A stretch of 64,000 nucleotides of DNA, taken from Citrobacter sp. RHB25-C09. Lineage in GTDB: Bacteria > Pseudomonadota > Gammaproteobacteria > Enterobacterales > Enterobacteriaceae. A program made the translations under genes and the position numbers. Every line of letters starts with the position of its first letter. Within the stretch, counting starts at the first letter, position 1. The notes beneath the pieces are model-generated. The model was not told the DNA's origin, searched no databases, and was given only the letters and a program-made list of their open reading frames with translations. Where the stretch lies: positions 3,162,001 to 3,226,000 of the forward strand of contig NZ_CP057483.1 of assembly GCF_013836145.1 (NCBI RefSeq), written 5' to 3'. Positions 24,486 through 35,500 of the stretch are shown in pieces.

Positions 24486-25760
24486 TTAAGCCATTAACGT
24501 GCGCAAATGGGTTGCAACGCTATTTTGTGCAACTGCAGTTTGCTCACCGGAGCGCAAATCTTTCACTACCACTGTACCGTTAGCCACTTCGGACTCACCC
24601 AGTACCAGTGCAATGCGGGCGCCCCATTTGTCGGCACGGGCAAACTGTTTCTTAAAGTTGCCACCACCGTGGTTAGTCATCAACTTCACGCCGGGCATTT
24701 CGTCACGCAGGCGTTCGGCTAACGTCATTGCTGCAGACTGCGTTTCCGCGCCTGAAGCGACCAGGTATATATCGACAACAGAATCTGCTTTAAATTCCGT
24801 GTTAACGGCCTGAACAAGTAAAACAAGACGTTCCAGCCCCATCGCAAAGCCCACGCCCGGGGTTGCACGTCCGCCGAGTTGCTCGACCAGCCCATCATAA
24901 CGTCCACCGGCACAAACGGTGCCCTGTGAACCCAGACTGCTGGTGACCCACTCAAATACGGTACGGTTATAGTAGTCAAGACCACGCACCAGACGCTGAT
25001 TAACAGTATACGCAATCCCGGCGGCTTCCAGCAGTTTACACAGTCCGGCAAAGTGCTCGCGGGAGTCGTCGTCCAGATAGTCGCCCAGTTGCGGCGCATC
25101 GTTGAGCAGCGCCTGTACGTCCGGGTTCTTCGAATCCAGCACGCGCAGCGGGTTGGAATACATGCGACGTTTGCAGTCTTCGTCCAGTTTCTCAACGTGT
25201 TGTTCGAGGAAAGCGACCAGCGCATCGCGATAGTTGGCACGCGCTTCGAGCGAACCGATGGAGTTCAGCTCCAGGCTGACGTGATCGGCAATGCCCAGCG
25301 CACGCCACCAGCGCGCGGTCAGCATAATCAGCTCAGCATCGATATCCGGCCCTTGCAGACCAAACACTTCGACACCCAACTGATGGAACTGGCGATAGCG
25401 CCCTTTCTGCGGACGCTCGTGGCGGAACATCGGCCCGATATACCACAGTCGTTGTTCCTGATTGTACAGAAGACCATGCTCGATGCCGGCACGTACACAG
25501 CCTGCCGTACCTTCAGGACGCAGAGTCAGGCTGTCGCCATTTCGGTCCTCAAAGGTGTACATCTCTTTTTCAACGACGTCAGTGACTTCACCAATCGCAC
25601 GTTTAAATAACGGGGTCTGCTCTACAATCGGCAAGCGGATTTCACTGTAACCGTAGCTGCTGAGCACGTTTTTGAGAGTGCCTTCGATGCGCTGCCAAAT
25701 GGCGCTTTCGCCAGGCAGACAATCGTTCATGCCGCGAATGGCTTGAATGTTTTTTGCCAC
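24486..25760 (-). CDS. hisS: Histidyl-tRNA synthetase
   Basis: This class II aminoacyl-tRNA synthetase charges tRNA-His in the cytoplasm. It is 424 residues, as in E. coli. Motif 2 is visible in [16 protein letters not shown], the histidine-specific segments as [15 protein letters not shown] and [13 protein letters not shown], and motif 3 as [11 protein letters not shown]-terminal anticodon-binding domain follows. The ATG at 25760 gives [19 protein letters not shown]. The 110 bases upstream, before ispG, contain strong hairpins that correspond in position to the sroE RNA of E. coli. Confidence 0.98.
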   Translation of the reverse strand: MAKNIQAIRGMNDCLPGESAIWQRIEGTLKNVLSSYGYSEIRLPIVEQTPLFKRAIGEVTDVVEKEMYTFEDRNGDSLTLRPEGTAGCVRAGIEHGLLYNQEQRLWYIGPMFRHERPQKGRYRQFHQLGVEVFGLQGPDIDAELIMLTARWWRALGIADHVSLELNSIGSLEARANYRDALVAFLEQHVEKLDEDCKRRMYSNPLRVLDSKNPDVQALLNDAPQLGDYLDDDSREHFAGLCKLLEAAGIAYTVNQRLVRGLDYYNRTVFEWVTSSLGSQGTVCAGGRYDGLVEQLGGRATPGVGFAMGLERLVLLVQAVNTEFKADSVVDIYLVASGAETQSAAMTLAERLRDEMPGVKLMTNHGGGNFKKQFARADKWGARIALVLGESEVANGTVVVKDLRSGEQTAVAQNSVATHLRTLMA

Positions 25761-25780
25761 GTCTATTCTCTTTCTGAATA

Positions 25781-25861
25781 TAAAAATGAACCCTCAGCGC
25801 TTCCCCGAGCGATACGGGAGCGATGCGGGTTCAATCATACACGGGAAGCGCTTCGCTTCCC
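25781..25861 (-). ncRNA. sroE: sroE-like structured RNA between ispG and hisS
   Basis: On the minus strand two hairpins fill the ispG-hisS gap. The first is GGGAAGCG-AAG-CGCTTCCC (25843-25861). The second is closed by TGAACCC / GGGTTCA (25827-25833 with 25787-25793) and followed by a TTTTTA run just before the hisS ribosome-binding site. E. coli encodes the small RNA SroE in the same gap. Only position and structure support the name here. It may simply be a terminated or processed leader that attenuates hisS. Confidence 0.5.
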
Positions 25862-25870
25862 AACACGTTA

Positions 25871-26989
25871 TTATTTTTCAACCTGCTGCACGTTGATTCG
25901 CTGCGCTTCATCGAGCATTGTCGCTTTGGCGCGGATGCGGGCTTCAAGCTGGTCAATCATATCGCTATTATCCAGACGATCTTTACGAACGCCATCTTCA
26001 TAGAGACCACTTTTCTTATTACCGCCGGTGACGCCCAGCGTGGATACCAGCGCTTCGCCCGGTCCGTTGACCACGCAGCCTATGATCGAAACGTCCATCG
26101 GCGTGATGATATCTTCCAGACGCTGCTCCAGCGCATTCACCGTACCGATCACGTCAAACTCCTGACGCGAGCAGGTTGGGCAGGCAATGAAGTTGATCCC
26201 GCGTGCGCGAATGCGCAGCGATTTCAGAATATCGAACCCAACTTTGATCTCTTCTACCGGATCGGCCGCCAGCGAAACGCGCAGGGTATCACCGATCCCT
26301 TCAGAGAGCAGCAGGCCCAGACCGATCGCCGATTTCACCGCACCGCTACGCGCGCCACCGGCTTCGGTGATCCCTAAGTGCAGCGGCTGATCGATCTGCT
26401 TCGCCAGCAGGCGATAAGATTCTACGGCGAGGAAAACGTCCGACGCTTTCACACTCACTTTGAACTGATCGAAGTTGAGACGATCGAGATGATCCACGTG
26501 GCGCATTGCCGATTCCAGCAAGGCCTGCGGGGTCGGTTCGCCATATTTTTCCTGCAGATCTTTTTCCAGCGATCCGGCGTTCACGCCGATGCGAATCGGA
26601 ATATTTTTGTCTCGCGCACAGTCCACGACCATACGGATGCGTTCTTCATTACCGATGTTGCCCGGGTTAATACGCAGGCAGTCCACGCCGTATTCCGCTA
26701 CCTTCAGGGCGATACGGTAGTCGAAGTGAATATCGGCCACCAGCGGAACAGAAACCTGCTGTTTAATCAGTTTGAATGCTTCTGCAGCATCCATCGTTGG
26801 GACGGAAACACGAACAATATCAGCGCCGACACGTTCCAACGCTTTAATCTGATTGACCGTCGCTTCCACATCCGTAGTCCGCGTATTGGTCATCGACTGT
26901 ACGGCGATGGGAGCACCATCGCCAATCGGCACGTTCCCAACGTAAATACGCTTCGACTTTCTACGTTGAATTGGAGCCTGGTTATGCAT
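25871..26989 (-). CDS. ispG: 4-hydroxy-3-methylbut-2-enyl diphosphate synthase (GcpE)
   Basis: IspG is the iron-sulfur enzyme that reductively opens MEcPP to HMBPP in the MEP isoprenoid pathway. The product is 372 residues, as in E. coli. The N-terminal TIM barrel binds the diphosphate substrate. The C-terminal cluster ligands lie in ACPTCSR (two Cys) and [12 protein letters not shown] (third Cys and the conserved Glu). Its need for a [4Fe-4S] cluster links it to the isc operon in this window. It lies 26 bases downstream of rodZ. Confidence 0.98.
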   Translation of the reverse strand: MHNQAPIQRRKSKRIYVGNVPIGDGAPIAVQSMTNTRTTDVEATVNQIKALERVGADIVRVSVPTMDAAEAFKLIKQQVSVPLVADIHFDYRIALKVAEYGVDCLRINPGNIGNEERIRMVVDCARDKNIPIRIGVNAGSLEKDLQEKYGEPTPQALLESAMRHVDHLDRLNFDQFKVSVKASDVFLAVESYRLLAKQIDQPLHLGITEAGGARSGAVKSAIGLGLLLSEGIGDTLRVSLAADPVEEIKVGFDILKSLRIRARGINFIACPTCSRQEFDVIGTVNALEQRLEDIITPMDVSIIGCVVNGPGEALVSTLGVTGGNKKSGLYEDGVRKDRLDNSDMIDQLEARIRAKATMLDEAQRINVQQVEK

Positions 26990-27015
26990 GAAAAATCTCC
27001 CGCGTTACCCGTCTG

Positions 27016-28011
27016 TTACTGTGCCGGTGATTGTTCGGCATTGAGGGTCAGACGCGCAACCTGGTTAGTTCTGATAAAACGGCTCAGATCGACAGGTTTT
27101 CCTTGATACTGGATCTGTACCGCAGCCGGAGCGCCAATTTTAAGCTTATAAGGCGCCTGACCGGTTAGGTTTAAATTGCCATCTTTACGCTGCATTCCGC
27201 TAAACAGCTTTTTACCTGTCGCATCGCTCACTTCCAGCCAGCAATCGGCGGTGAAATTCATCACCAACGCGTTGGGGTCTGCGGCGGTGTTAATCGCAGC
27301 CTGATCCATCGGCAGTGGCGCAGCGCCCTCAGGCGTTACAGGCGCAGCGGGTGCCGCAGTAGCGGTATCAACGTCAGCCTGAGAAGGCGGAACGACTGCA
27401 TTCTGCTGCGGTTCTACCGCAGGAGCCGTCGCCGTGGTGTCAGGGGGGGTAGCGGTTTCCGCAGGACCGGTGGTCACAGGCAGACTGTCCTGACTTGCTG
27501 AACCACTGGTATCAAGCGGCACGCTCTGCGCCGTTTCATTGCTGGCGTTCAGCTCAGCAGTGGATTGATCGGCCATTGTGGTGATCTCTTCCTGCTGCGC
27601 CTTGTGGTTTTGCCACCACCATGCGCCCGTCAGGCCGACGACCACGAACAGCACCAGCCAGGTAAATGACATTAACCAGCCATCGCGCTTTTTGCGGCGT
27701 TTACCTAATGAGAAACTCTGCATCGGCGCGACTTTCGCCGCACGAACGGGTGCGTGCTTTTCCAGAGCCGGCAGCAGTTCTTCTTCAGGAATATGGACCA
27801 GACGCGCATAAGAGCGGATGTACCCGCGCAAAAACGTCGACGCCAGATCGGTCGGCGCCTTATCGTCTTCAATATCGCGTACTGTGGACACTTTCAGGCA
27901 GAGTCGTTCTGCGACGGCCTGTTGGCTGAGTCCGAGTTGTTCACGGGCATTGCGTAGGCGAACGCCGGTGGATTGTGCTTTATCTGGGTCTTGGGTGGCT
28001 TCAGTATTCAT
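27016..28011 (-). CDS. rodZ: Cell-shape protein RodZ
   Basis: RodZ links the MreB cytoskeleton to the elongasome across the inner membrane. The 331-residue product has a cytoplasmic helix-turn-helix domain (about 18-85) that binds MreB. A basic patch (KRRKKR) and one membrane helix ([17 protein letters not shown], about 115-131) come next. A Ser/Thr/Pro/Ala-rich periplasmic linker and a C-terminal beta domain (about 245-331) complete it. It is read from the same strand as rlmN upstream and ispG downstream. The 288-base rlmN-rodZ gap contains a 10-bp inverted repeat and otherwise no recognised gene. Confidence 0.97.
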   Translation of the reverse strand: MNTEATQDPDKAQSTGVRLRNAREQLGLSQQAVAERLCLKVSTVRDIEDDKAPTDLASTFLRGYIRSYARLVHIPEEELLPALEKHAPVRAAKVAPMQSFSLGKRRKKRDGWLMSFTWLVLFVVVGLTGAWWWQNHKAQQEEITTMADQSTAELNASNETAQSVPLDTSGSASQDSLPVTTGPAETATPPDTTATAPAVEPQQNAVVPPSQADVDTATAAPAAPVTPEGAAPLPMDQAAINTAADPNALVMNFTADCWLEVSDATGKKLFSGMQRKDGNLNLTGQAPYKLKIGAPAAVQIQYQGKPVDLSRFIRTNQVARLTLNAEQSPAQ

Positions 28012-28260
28012 TCGCTACAGCTGCTGGTGTAAATTTAGGCTCAGGCGCCGGTGAGCCACAATGCTCACCCACACCGCGAAACATCTGGTCAGTTAACCTT
28101 AGCGACAGAGTATAATCCCGCCAGGTAACTTGTGACAAAACAGCTTAAGCCAAACGGCTAAACTATTGTTGCACCATTACATACTGCCCTAAAGTCAGCG
28201 AAAACGCACCGATATTATTGACTGGACGAGTACAACCTGAGGCATCATTCAAATTACTAT

Positions 28261-28291
28261 GCGTCACAGTTCAAAAAACCGACTGTGACGC
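28261..28291 (-). repeat. Perfect 10-bp inverted repeat after rlmN
   Basis: GCGTCACAGT and ACTGTGACGC are separated by 11 bases with a run of six A residues, and begin 9 bases past the rlmN stop codon. No T tract follows the stem on the minus strand, so it is not a standard terminator. It may stabilise the rlmN mRNA end. Confidence 0.6.
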
Positions 28292-28299
28292 ACGGAAAG

Positions 28300-29466
28300 T
28301 CAGATGCTTTTCACGTCGATTGCCTCGCCCTGCATGCGTTTACGCAGAGTACGTTTGGTTCGGTCTATCACGTCTCCGGCAAGCTGTCCGCAGGCCGCAT
28401 CAATATCATCACCACGCGTCTTACGTACGATAGTCGTAAAACCATAGCCCATCAGTACCTTAGAGAAACGGTCGATTCGGCTATTGGAGCTGCGTCCATA
28501 AGGCGCACCCGGGAACGGGTTCCATGGGATCAGGTTAATCTTGCACGGCGTATCTTTCAGCAGTTCAGCCAACTGATGCGCATGTTCCGTCCCGTCGTTG
28601 ACATGATCCAGCATCACGTATTCGATGGTTACGCGGCCCTGGTTCGCATTGGATTTATCCAGATAACGACGCACCGCAGCGAGGAAAGCTTCGATATTGT
28701 ACTTTTTGTTGATAGGTACAATTTCGTCACGAATTTCGTCGTTTGGCGCATGCAGAGAGATAGCCAACGCAACGTCAATCATGTCGCCGAGTTTATCCAG
28801 CGCAGGAACTACGCCTGACGTGGACAACGTTACGCGACGTTTGGACAGGCCGAAACCGAAATCATCCAGCATGATTTCCATCGCTGGCACCACGTTGGTC
28901 AGGTTCAGCAGGGGTTCACCCATGCCCATCATCACCACGTTGGTGATCGGACGCTGACCGGTGACTTTTGCCGCACCGACAATTTTCGCCGCACGCCACA
29001 CCTGGCCGATGATTTCAGACACGCGCAGGTTACGGTTAAAGCCCTGTTGTGCAGTCGAGCAGAATTTACACTCGAGCGCACAACCAACCTGAGATGAAAC
29101 GCACAGGGTGGCGCGATCCTCTTCCGGGATATAAACCGTTTCAACACGCTGATCGCCCACGGCAATCGCCCATTTAATGGTGCCATCGGAAGAGCGTTGT
29201 TCTTCTACCACTTCCGGTGCGCGGATCTCCGCCACCTCTTTCAGCTTGCCGCGCAAAACCTTGTTGATGTCGGTCATCTCATCAAAGTCATCGCTGCAAT
29301 AGTGGTACATCCATTTCATAACCTGGTCGGCACGAAACGGCTTCTCGCCTAATTCTTTAAAGAATTCGCGCATCTGCTGACGGTTCAGATCCAGTAGGTT
29401 AATTTTTCCATTTTTATTTGGAACCGCAGGTATGGCGACTTCGGAGGTGTTCACTAATTCAGACAT
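28300..29466 (-). CDS. rlmN: Dual-specificity 23S rRNA/tRNA A2 methyltransferase RlmN
   Basis: This radical-SAM enzyme methylates C2 of A2503 in 23S rRNA and A37 in tRNAs. The product is 388 residues, four more than E. coli, with the difference confined to the N-terminus ([15 protein letters not shown]). The CX3CX2C cluster motif is CALECKFC, preceded by VSSQVG. The GMGEPLLN and [11 protein letters not shown]-binding stretches are present, and the second methyl-carrying Cys is near the C-terminus in DIDAACGQL. It lies downstream of ndk beyond a strong terminator, so it probably has its own promoter. Confidence 0.98.
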   Translation of the reverse strand: MSELVNTSEVAIPAVPNKNGKINLLDLNRQQMREFFKELGEKPFRADQVMKWMYHYCSDDFDEMTDINKVLRGKLKEVAEIRAPEVVEEQRSSDGTIKWAIAVGDQRVETVYIPEEDRATLCVSSQVGCALECKFCSTAQQGFNRNLRVSEIIGQVWRAAKIVGAAKVTGQRPITNVVMMGMGEPLLNLTNVVPAMEIMLDDFGFGLSKRRVTLSTSGVVPALDKLGDMIDVALAISLHAPNDEIRDEIVPINKKYNIEAFLAAVRRYLDKSNANQGRVTIEYVMLDHVNDGTEHAHQLAELLKDTPCKINLIPWNPFPGAPYGRSSNSRIDRFSKVLMGYGFTTIVRKTRGDDIDAACGQLAGDVIDRTKRTLRKRMQGEAIDVKSI

Positions 29467-29510
29467 AATTGATTCCGGCCTCGTTGTTACACGTTATGGC
29501 CCCTGGAGGG

Positions 29511-29553
29511 TTAAAAAGAAGCGCCCCAGGGAGCGGTGCTCGTCCTGGGGCGC
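29511..29553 (-). terminator. Terminator of ndk
   Basis: A 10-bp perfect GC-rich stem (GCGCCCCAGG / CCTGGGGCGC) with a 13-base loop is followed on the minus strand by TTCTTTTTAAC. It lies about 70 bases after the ndk stop codon and before rlmN. Confidence 0.85.
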
Positions 29554-29624
29554 TGCATTGTACAAATTCTGGCGCAAGGATGCCACGTTTGCACACGGCA
29601 TTTACGAAATTAATACATTCTTAA

Positions 29625-30056
29625 TTAACGGGTACGTGGACACACCTCGCCTTCGGCGAAGAAGAAAGCGATTTCACGTTTTGCTGATTCCAGAGAATCG
29701 GAACCATGAGTGCCGTTTTCGGTGAAGCTGTCAGCGTAATCAGCGCGCAGCGTGCCCGCCAGCGCGTTTTCTGGATTGGTCGCGCCCAGCAGGTCGCGAT
29801 GACGCTGTACTGCGTTTTCACCTTCCAGTACGGAAACCACGATGGGACCAGAGGTCATGAACTCGACCAGACCGTCAAAGAATGGGCGACCTTCGTGCTC
29901 AGCGTAAAAACCGCGAGCCTGTTCAACGGTCAGGTGCAGCATTTTGGTGCCAACAATCTTAAACCCTGCTGATTCAAAGCGAGCGAAGATGCTGCCAATA
30001 ACGTTTTTTGCCACCGCGTTTGGTTTGATGATGGAAAAAGTACGTTCAATAGCCAT
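29625..30056 (-). CDS. ndk: Nucleoside diphosphate kinase
   Basis: Ndk balances nucleoside triphosphate pools by moving gamma-phosphates between NTPs and NDPs through a phosphohistidine. The product is 143 residues, as in E. coli, starting [18 protein letters not shown]. The catalytic His lies in NGTHGSDS (about residue 117), and the C-terminus GEVCPRTR is conserved. It stands between pbpC and rlmN with a terminator after it and a 135-base gap before it, so it is likely monocistronic. Confidence 0.98.
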   Translation of the reverse strand: MAIERTFSIIKPNAVAKNVIGSIFARFESAGFKIVGTKMLHLTVEQARGFYAEHEGRPFFDGLVEFMTSGPIVVSVLEGENAVQRHRDLLGATNPENALAGTLRADYADSFTENGTHGSDSLESAKREIAFFFAEGEVCPRTR

Positions 30057-30191
30057 TATTACCTCTGAAATTTGTTTTGTTGTGGTTTACCTGGCGCGGA
30101 TTATAAAGAGCATCCAGGCTATTGCATATGGACGAAGGTAACATTTTTTTAAAATAAGATGAGTATTAGCAACAAACTTACTCGATATGGT

Positions 30192-32504
30192 CTATTGCAG
30201 ACTAAACCGCACCGTCGCAGCTTGCCCGCCTTCATCCATTGTCAGCAGCTGATAATCGCCTTTTTCCTCAAGACGTAACGTGACATTGCGCCCACGCGCT
30301 TTCAGCGGTTCACCATTAAGAAACCACCACCGCGCGCCTGCTCCCCCACTACTTTGAAGGGATATGCTTGCCTCCGTTGCCCCCGGCAAACGCTTCACGA
30401 TCGCGCCATCGCGAATGCCCAACAATTGCAGCGGTGATACGGCTTCCTGTCCCTGCGGTGGACAGGAGATTGATGCCTGAGGCAATCGCGCGCTGCGGCG
30501 TTCAGAGGACGGCAGCCACGGCTCCAGCGGTAGCGGCCAGACTATCAGCGTTTGCTCATGAGCCTGCGGACAATCGGCGGCAACACGTTTGCCTTCTTCA
30601 TTCAGCCAGACGGGAAAGCGAATGCCACTTATGCCCTCCTGCTCCGGGAGTAACAGCGTGGGGGGTTGACTCCCGTCCAGTAACCAGGTTGCCAGACGGC
30701 GACGGCAGTTCGCATCTCCAGGTGGCAGAGACTGACCACCGGGCCAACAGATCACATCGCGGCTGACTGATTCAGGACGAGGATCTTCAGGCAATGACGC
30801 GCTACGCGACAAAAGCAGATTGTTCACCTGATTCAACAAAGGTACCGCACTGGCAAAACCGAATTGTCCGGCAACGGGCGTACCATCGGGCCTGCCCGTC
30901 CAAATCCCAATGACATAGCGCGCATTGATGCCGATCGCCCATGCATCACGATAGCCGTAGCTGGTGCCCGTTTTCCACGCCAGCGGCGCCACGCGAGGAA
31001 GCGCGCTATCCGGTAACAGCTGTGCTTCGTCAGCCATTATTCGCCGGATGATCCAGGCTGCGCCCGGCGACATCAGCGGACGTTCTGTTAACGCGTCAGC
31101 GGGCTGCATGCGCAGTTTTCCAGCTTTACCGTGGCGCGCAAACGCGCTGTAGGCCGCCGTCATATCTGCAAGCCGCGCGCCCGCTCCCCCAAGGATGAGC
31201 GATAAATTCGGTGTGGCGCCAGCGGGCAGATACAAAGGCAGCCCCACGTTTCTGAGTTGCGCCGTAAACCGTTTCGGGCCATAGGCTTCAAGCACCTGCA
31301 CGGCGGGTAAATTCAGCGAGCGCACCAGCGCCTCGCTCATACTGACAGGGCCGTGAAAGCCGCTATCAAAATTACCCGGACGATAATCCCCCGTGCGACG
31401 CGGAACGTCCTGCAATAAAGACGCGGGATGAATAAGCCCTTCATCCAGCGCCAGGCCGTAGACAAAAGGTTTCAGTACCGAACCCGGCGACCGGATCGCA
31501 CTGACCATATCCACATGCCCGAAGCGGGCGTCATCATTCAGATCTGCCGAACCGACCCAACCGCGCACGCTCATCGTGGTGTGATCGACCACGATCATCG
31601 CCAGCGAACTGCGCGCCGGAAGCCGGCCTTTCCAGTTTTGCGCCAGCTCTTCCAGTTGCCGTTGCAGACCAGCATCGAGTGTGGTGACAATTTTATTGCT
31701 TTGACTTTTTCCCAGCATCATCCGTGAAAAGAGCGGCGCTAACTGGGGCATCTGTCTGGGCGTGAGCCAGACGGGTTCTTCACGAGATTCCTGCGCCTGC
31801 TTGTGCGACCAGATCCCCTGTGTTGCCATCCGCTCAAGCACCTTATTGCGGGCAGCTTCGGCGCGTTCCGGCCAACGGTCAGGGCGCAAGCGACTCGGTG
31901 CCTGCGGCAGTACCGCCAGCAGCGCGGCTTCTGAATAACTGAGCTGTGCGGGCGGTTTACCAAGATAGGCCCAGCTTGCGGCACCGACGCCCTGTAGCGT
32001 ACCGCCAAACGGTGCGCGGTTGAGGTACAGCGTCAGAATTTCACGTTTTGAGAGATGCCACTCAAGCTGAAGCGCGCGCCAGATCTGGCGGAACTTGCCG
32101 CCAAAGGTGCGGGGATGTGGGTCCAGCAGCCGCGCTACCTGCATGGTCAGCGTACTGCCGCCAGAAATCACGCGACCAGAAGTCAGATCCTGCCAGGCGG
32201 CGCGGACCACAGAAAAAGGGTTTACTCCAGGGTGCTTCCAGAACCAGCGGTCTTCATAATTGATTAGCGCCTCAAGATAACGGGGCGACACCTCTTCAAT
32301 GGTCACCGGGTAGCGCCAGATCCCCTCCGCATCAGCAAAACGCCACAGCGGCGTACCGTCCTCAGCGACGACCACGCGAGCGGGATTCACCTCGCGAAGA
32401 GGCAGCGGCCAGAGTTTATCGGCCACCCAGACGGTAAAAACCAGAAAGAGAGACGCGGCGACCAGCCATAGCCAGCCGCCGCGCTTACCCGATAATTGCT
32501 TCAT
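30192..32504 (-). CDS. pbpC: Penicillin-binding protein 1C
   Basis: A bifunctional class A PBP-type inner-membrane enzyme of 770 residues, as in E. coli. After a membrane anchor (about 12-30) comes a GT51 glycosyltransferase domain with the catalytic Glu in NYEDRWFWKHPG and GGSTLTMQVARL. The transpeptidase domain has its active Ser in GSVLKPF (SxxK), and the KTGTSYG motif is intact. A C-terminal BiPBP_C beta domain follows. The E. coli enzyme is dispensable and its role is unclear. The gene starts one base after the yfhM stop, so the two are coupled. This pairing recurs widely with bacterial alpha-2-macroglobulins and suggests repair or defence of damaged wall. Confidence 0.97.
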   Translation of the reverse strand: MKQLSGKRGGWLWLVAASLFLVFTVWVADKLWPLPLREVNPARVVVAEDGTPLWRFADAEGIWRYPVTIEEVSPRYLEALINYEDRWFWKHPGVNPFSVVRAAWQDLTSGRVISGGSTLTMQVARLLDPHPRTFGGKFRQIWRALQLEWHLSKREILTLYLNRAPFGGTLQGVGAASWAYLGKPPAQLSYSEAALLAVLPQAPSRLRPDRWPERAEAARNKVLERMATQGIWSHKQAQESREEPVWLTPRQMPQLAPLFSRMMLGKSQSNKIVTTLDAGLQRQLEELAQNWKGRLPARSSLAMIVVDHTTMSVRGWVGSADLNDDARFGHVDMVSAIRSPGSVLKPFVYGLALDEGLIHPASLLQDVPRRTGDYRPGNFDSGFHGPVSMSEALVRSLNLPAVQVLEAYGPKRFTAQLRNVGLPLYLPAGATPNLSLILGGAGARLADMTAAYSAFARHGKAGKLRMQPADALTERPLMSPGAAWIIRRIMADEAQLLPDSALPRVAPLAWKTGTSYGYRDAWAIGINARYVIGIWTGRPDGTPVAGQFGFASAVPLLNQVNNLLLSRSASLPEDPRPESVSRDVICWPGGQSLPPGDANCRRRLATWLLDGSQPPTLLLPEQEGISGIRFPVWLNEEGKRVAADCPQAHEQTLIVWPLPLEPWLPSSERRSARLPQASISCPPQGQEAVSPLQLLGIRDGAIVKRLPGATEASISLQSSGGAGARWWFLNGEPLKARGRNVTLRLEEKGDYQLLTMDEGGQAATVRFSLQ

Positions 32505-35500
32505 TTACGGCTTAACAATCAGCAACGCTTCGGCCGTGCCTGTCGCCCGCCACTGCGGAACGTACATCGATTCCACCATCGGCACCGGCATTTGATAGGT
32601 ACCCGGCGTGACCGCGCGCGCCAGATAAACCAGCGTGACCGGCTGCCCTTCATTAACGGCAACGGCGGCAACAAAGCGGTCATCGCGGAACTCAATGTGC
32701 TGAATATCGGCCTGCTGCATTTGATTGAGCAAGTTTTGAACTTCACTGCCATTATCCTGCAGGCTGGCACTGCCGTTGGCCAGATTTTGGTTTTCCAGTT
32801 CCAGTCCGGCAGGCAGGAGATCCACCACCAGCGCATCCGGCACGTTCTGGCTGGCGCTGACTTCCAGACGCACCAGGACCAGTTCGCCGCTGCGCAGTGA
32901 ATCCAGCGACTTGCTCTGCCCGTCGGTACCGAGCACATAACGCTCAATTTTCAGCACATTGCTGGAAGGCGTTGGGGCGACTTGCGGGTAACCGCTGACA
33001 TCCAGACGCAGCCACATCGGCTGATTGCCGCTATTGCTCACCTGCAAAGCGCTCAGCGCATCAGCATCCAGATTGCGGGTTAGCGCTTTATTGCCGGTCA
33101 ACGGCTCTGCGGCAAATGAGGTTTGCGCCTGCCAGGTTCCCGGGAGATCCTGCAGCGTTCGCGCCGCCAGGAACAGGGCATTATTTTCCTGGGTCGACAA
33201 CCAGCGTTGACCAAATGCCTGTTCAGAGAGCGTAGCCAGCAGACTGTTCTGTACTTCTGGCTTCAGCTTGTTCTCTTCCAGCAATGCCAACATAAGCGCG
33301 TTATCGCGAAGCGAGCTGCCGTAATCCGCCATCCACTGATGCTCATCAACACGCGACGTGTTCAACGCCAGCGTAATAGCCTCGTCACTACGCTTCGCAT
33401 CCCCCATCGTCTTCAGCGCGATGCCCAACTGTAGCAGCGGTAAACCGGACGCAGCCTGACCGCGACGCTCCCAAAGTTCACGCAACGCGCCAAGCGGTGC
33501 CTTCTGTTGTCGTGCCAGGACCAGTGCCGCGTAGGACTGCACGGCAAACTTGCTCGCCTGGGTATTGTCGGTATAGCGAATGGACATCATTCCCGGATCC
33601 TGCAAATAGCGCAGCAGCCGTTCATTCCCGCGATTGATGCCTTCTGCTGGAACGCTATATCCCTGCTCGCCTGCGCGGATCAGGAAATCCATCGCGTAGG
33701 CGGTCAGCCAGTACTCTTCTGGACCGTTTTTATCCCAGAGAGCAAAGCCCCCGTTTTCCCGCTGCATTTGCAACAGACGGGAAATGCCGATATCGACTGC
33801 CGCACGACGTTTTTCGTCACTATCACCGGCAATTCCCAGCGCAGTTAGCTGGGCAGCATTGGTATAGAGCGACGGGAACAGGCCACTGGTGGTTTGCTCC
33901 AGACACCCATAGGGGTACGCCTTCAGCTCGCGGATATAGCGCGCCAGATTGAGCGGCGGCTTGCCGCTAAACAACAGTTGTCCCTGAGTGGTGACCGGAG
34001 AGAAGTTCATCAGTGTGTCAGGGGGTACCGACCAGCTTTCGCCCGGTTGCAGCATCACACCGCGATTCACCGTTTGCGCCGGGAACGCCGGTCGGACGCC
34101 AATTTTCCACTGTTTATGCTGAGCACCCAACGTTTCTCCTGGCAAATTCAGCCCGCTCAGCGTGGCCTGTAATTCTCCGTCGCCATATCCCTCTTTTGCA
34201 CGAACCGGAATAAATAACGTGGTCCGAACGCCAGCCGCAAGGTTAACCGGAGCAGGCTGACCGCTAAGCAGTTCAAGCAGTCCATTTGCCGCGAGATTGA
34301 TGTTAATGGTCTGCGGTTGGTCGGTCAGGTTGGTGACATCAAGCACCAGCCGGGAGGTATCCCCGCCGGCCATAAAGCGTGGCATATTCAGCTCGGCAAT
34401 CACCGGCGCGGCAACGACAGTCTTGCTTTCATTGCTCCCAAAATCGTCCGCCGTCCATGCCTGCGCCATCACGCGAAGCTCACCGTTGAAATCGCCAATC
34501 GGCAGCGTGACGGTGCCCTCTCCCTGCTCATTAAGCGTAACCGGCTGCGCCTGTTGCGCCACGATATTCACGTGGTTAACCGGGGGTTTGCCACCGCGTT
34601 TCAGCTCATCGCCATCGCCCCCGAAGCGTAGCGCCGCAAGACGCCCTTGCCCTTCAATCACCTGACCGTAAATATCATAAATATCCGCGCCGTAGCGTTT
34701 CTGTCCGAAGAATGCCTGCCACGGATCTGGCGTAACGTAATCGGTAATATTGAGCACGCCGCTGTCCACTGCCGATACCAGGACATTGATCTGCTTTGGC
34801 GTTTCGCCATTTTTCCGGCTGGCCTTGATCTTCACGGTCAATGGTTGATTCGGACGCATTTTGGTGGGACTTTCCAGCGCCAGTTGTAAACGGCGATTTT
34901 CATCTCCCAGCGGAAGATGCAACAGACCCACGGCACGTTTTGGCGTTGCAGAGCGCGATTTATCCCCTGGCCGCACCACCAGCGCACTCAGATATAAATC
35001 GTGACGATTCCAGGATTTATCAACCGGAATAGACAGATCCAGCCCCTGCACCGGTACGTCAATCTCCTGCCACCACAGTGGACCTTCGCTGGATTCCACC
35101 ATCGCGTAGCCTTTACCTGCCGCCGGCGCTGCAATGTGCAGCTTCATCGTCTCGCCGGGGCGATAGGCTGGTTTATCCAGCTTCAGCGTCACGCGGTCCG
35201 GACGCGCCGCCCCGCTGCCGTCGCTATTATCCTGCCAACTGTAACCGGCCCAGAAGCGGACGCTGCTGACAGCCTCGTTAGGCGCCTTAACCTCCAGACG
35301 ATAGGCACCCCATTCAACCGGGAAGCTCACTTTACCCGTTTGGTCTGCTTGTAGATCCAGCGTCTGCTCGGCTTCTACCAAATCTTTTTGATCAAAGCGC
35401 GACTGCCAGCCTTCGCTTTCCAGCCAGTCCCAGTAGTAGTCGCGACGTTCGCGAATTAAACGGACCTGTAAGCCCGTTACCGCTTTCTTCACGCCTTGCG

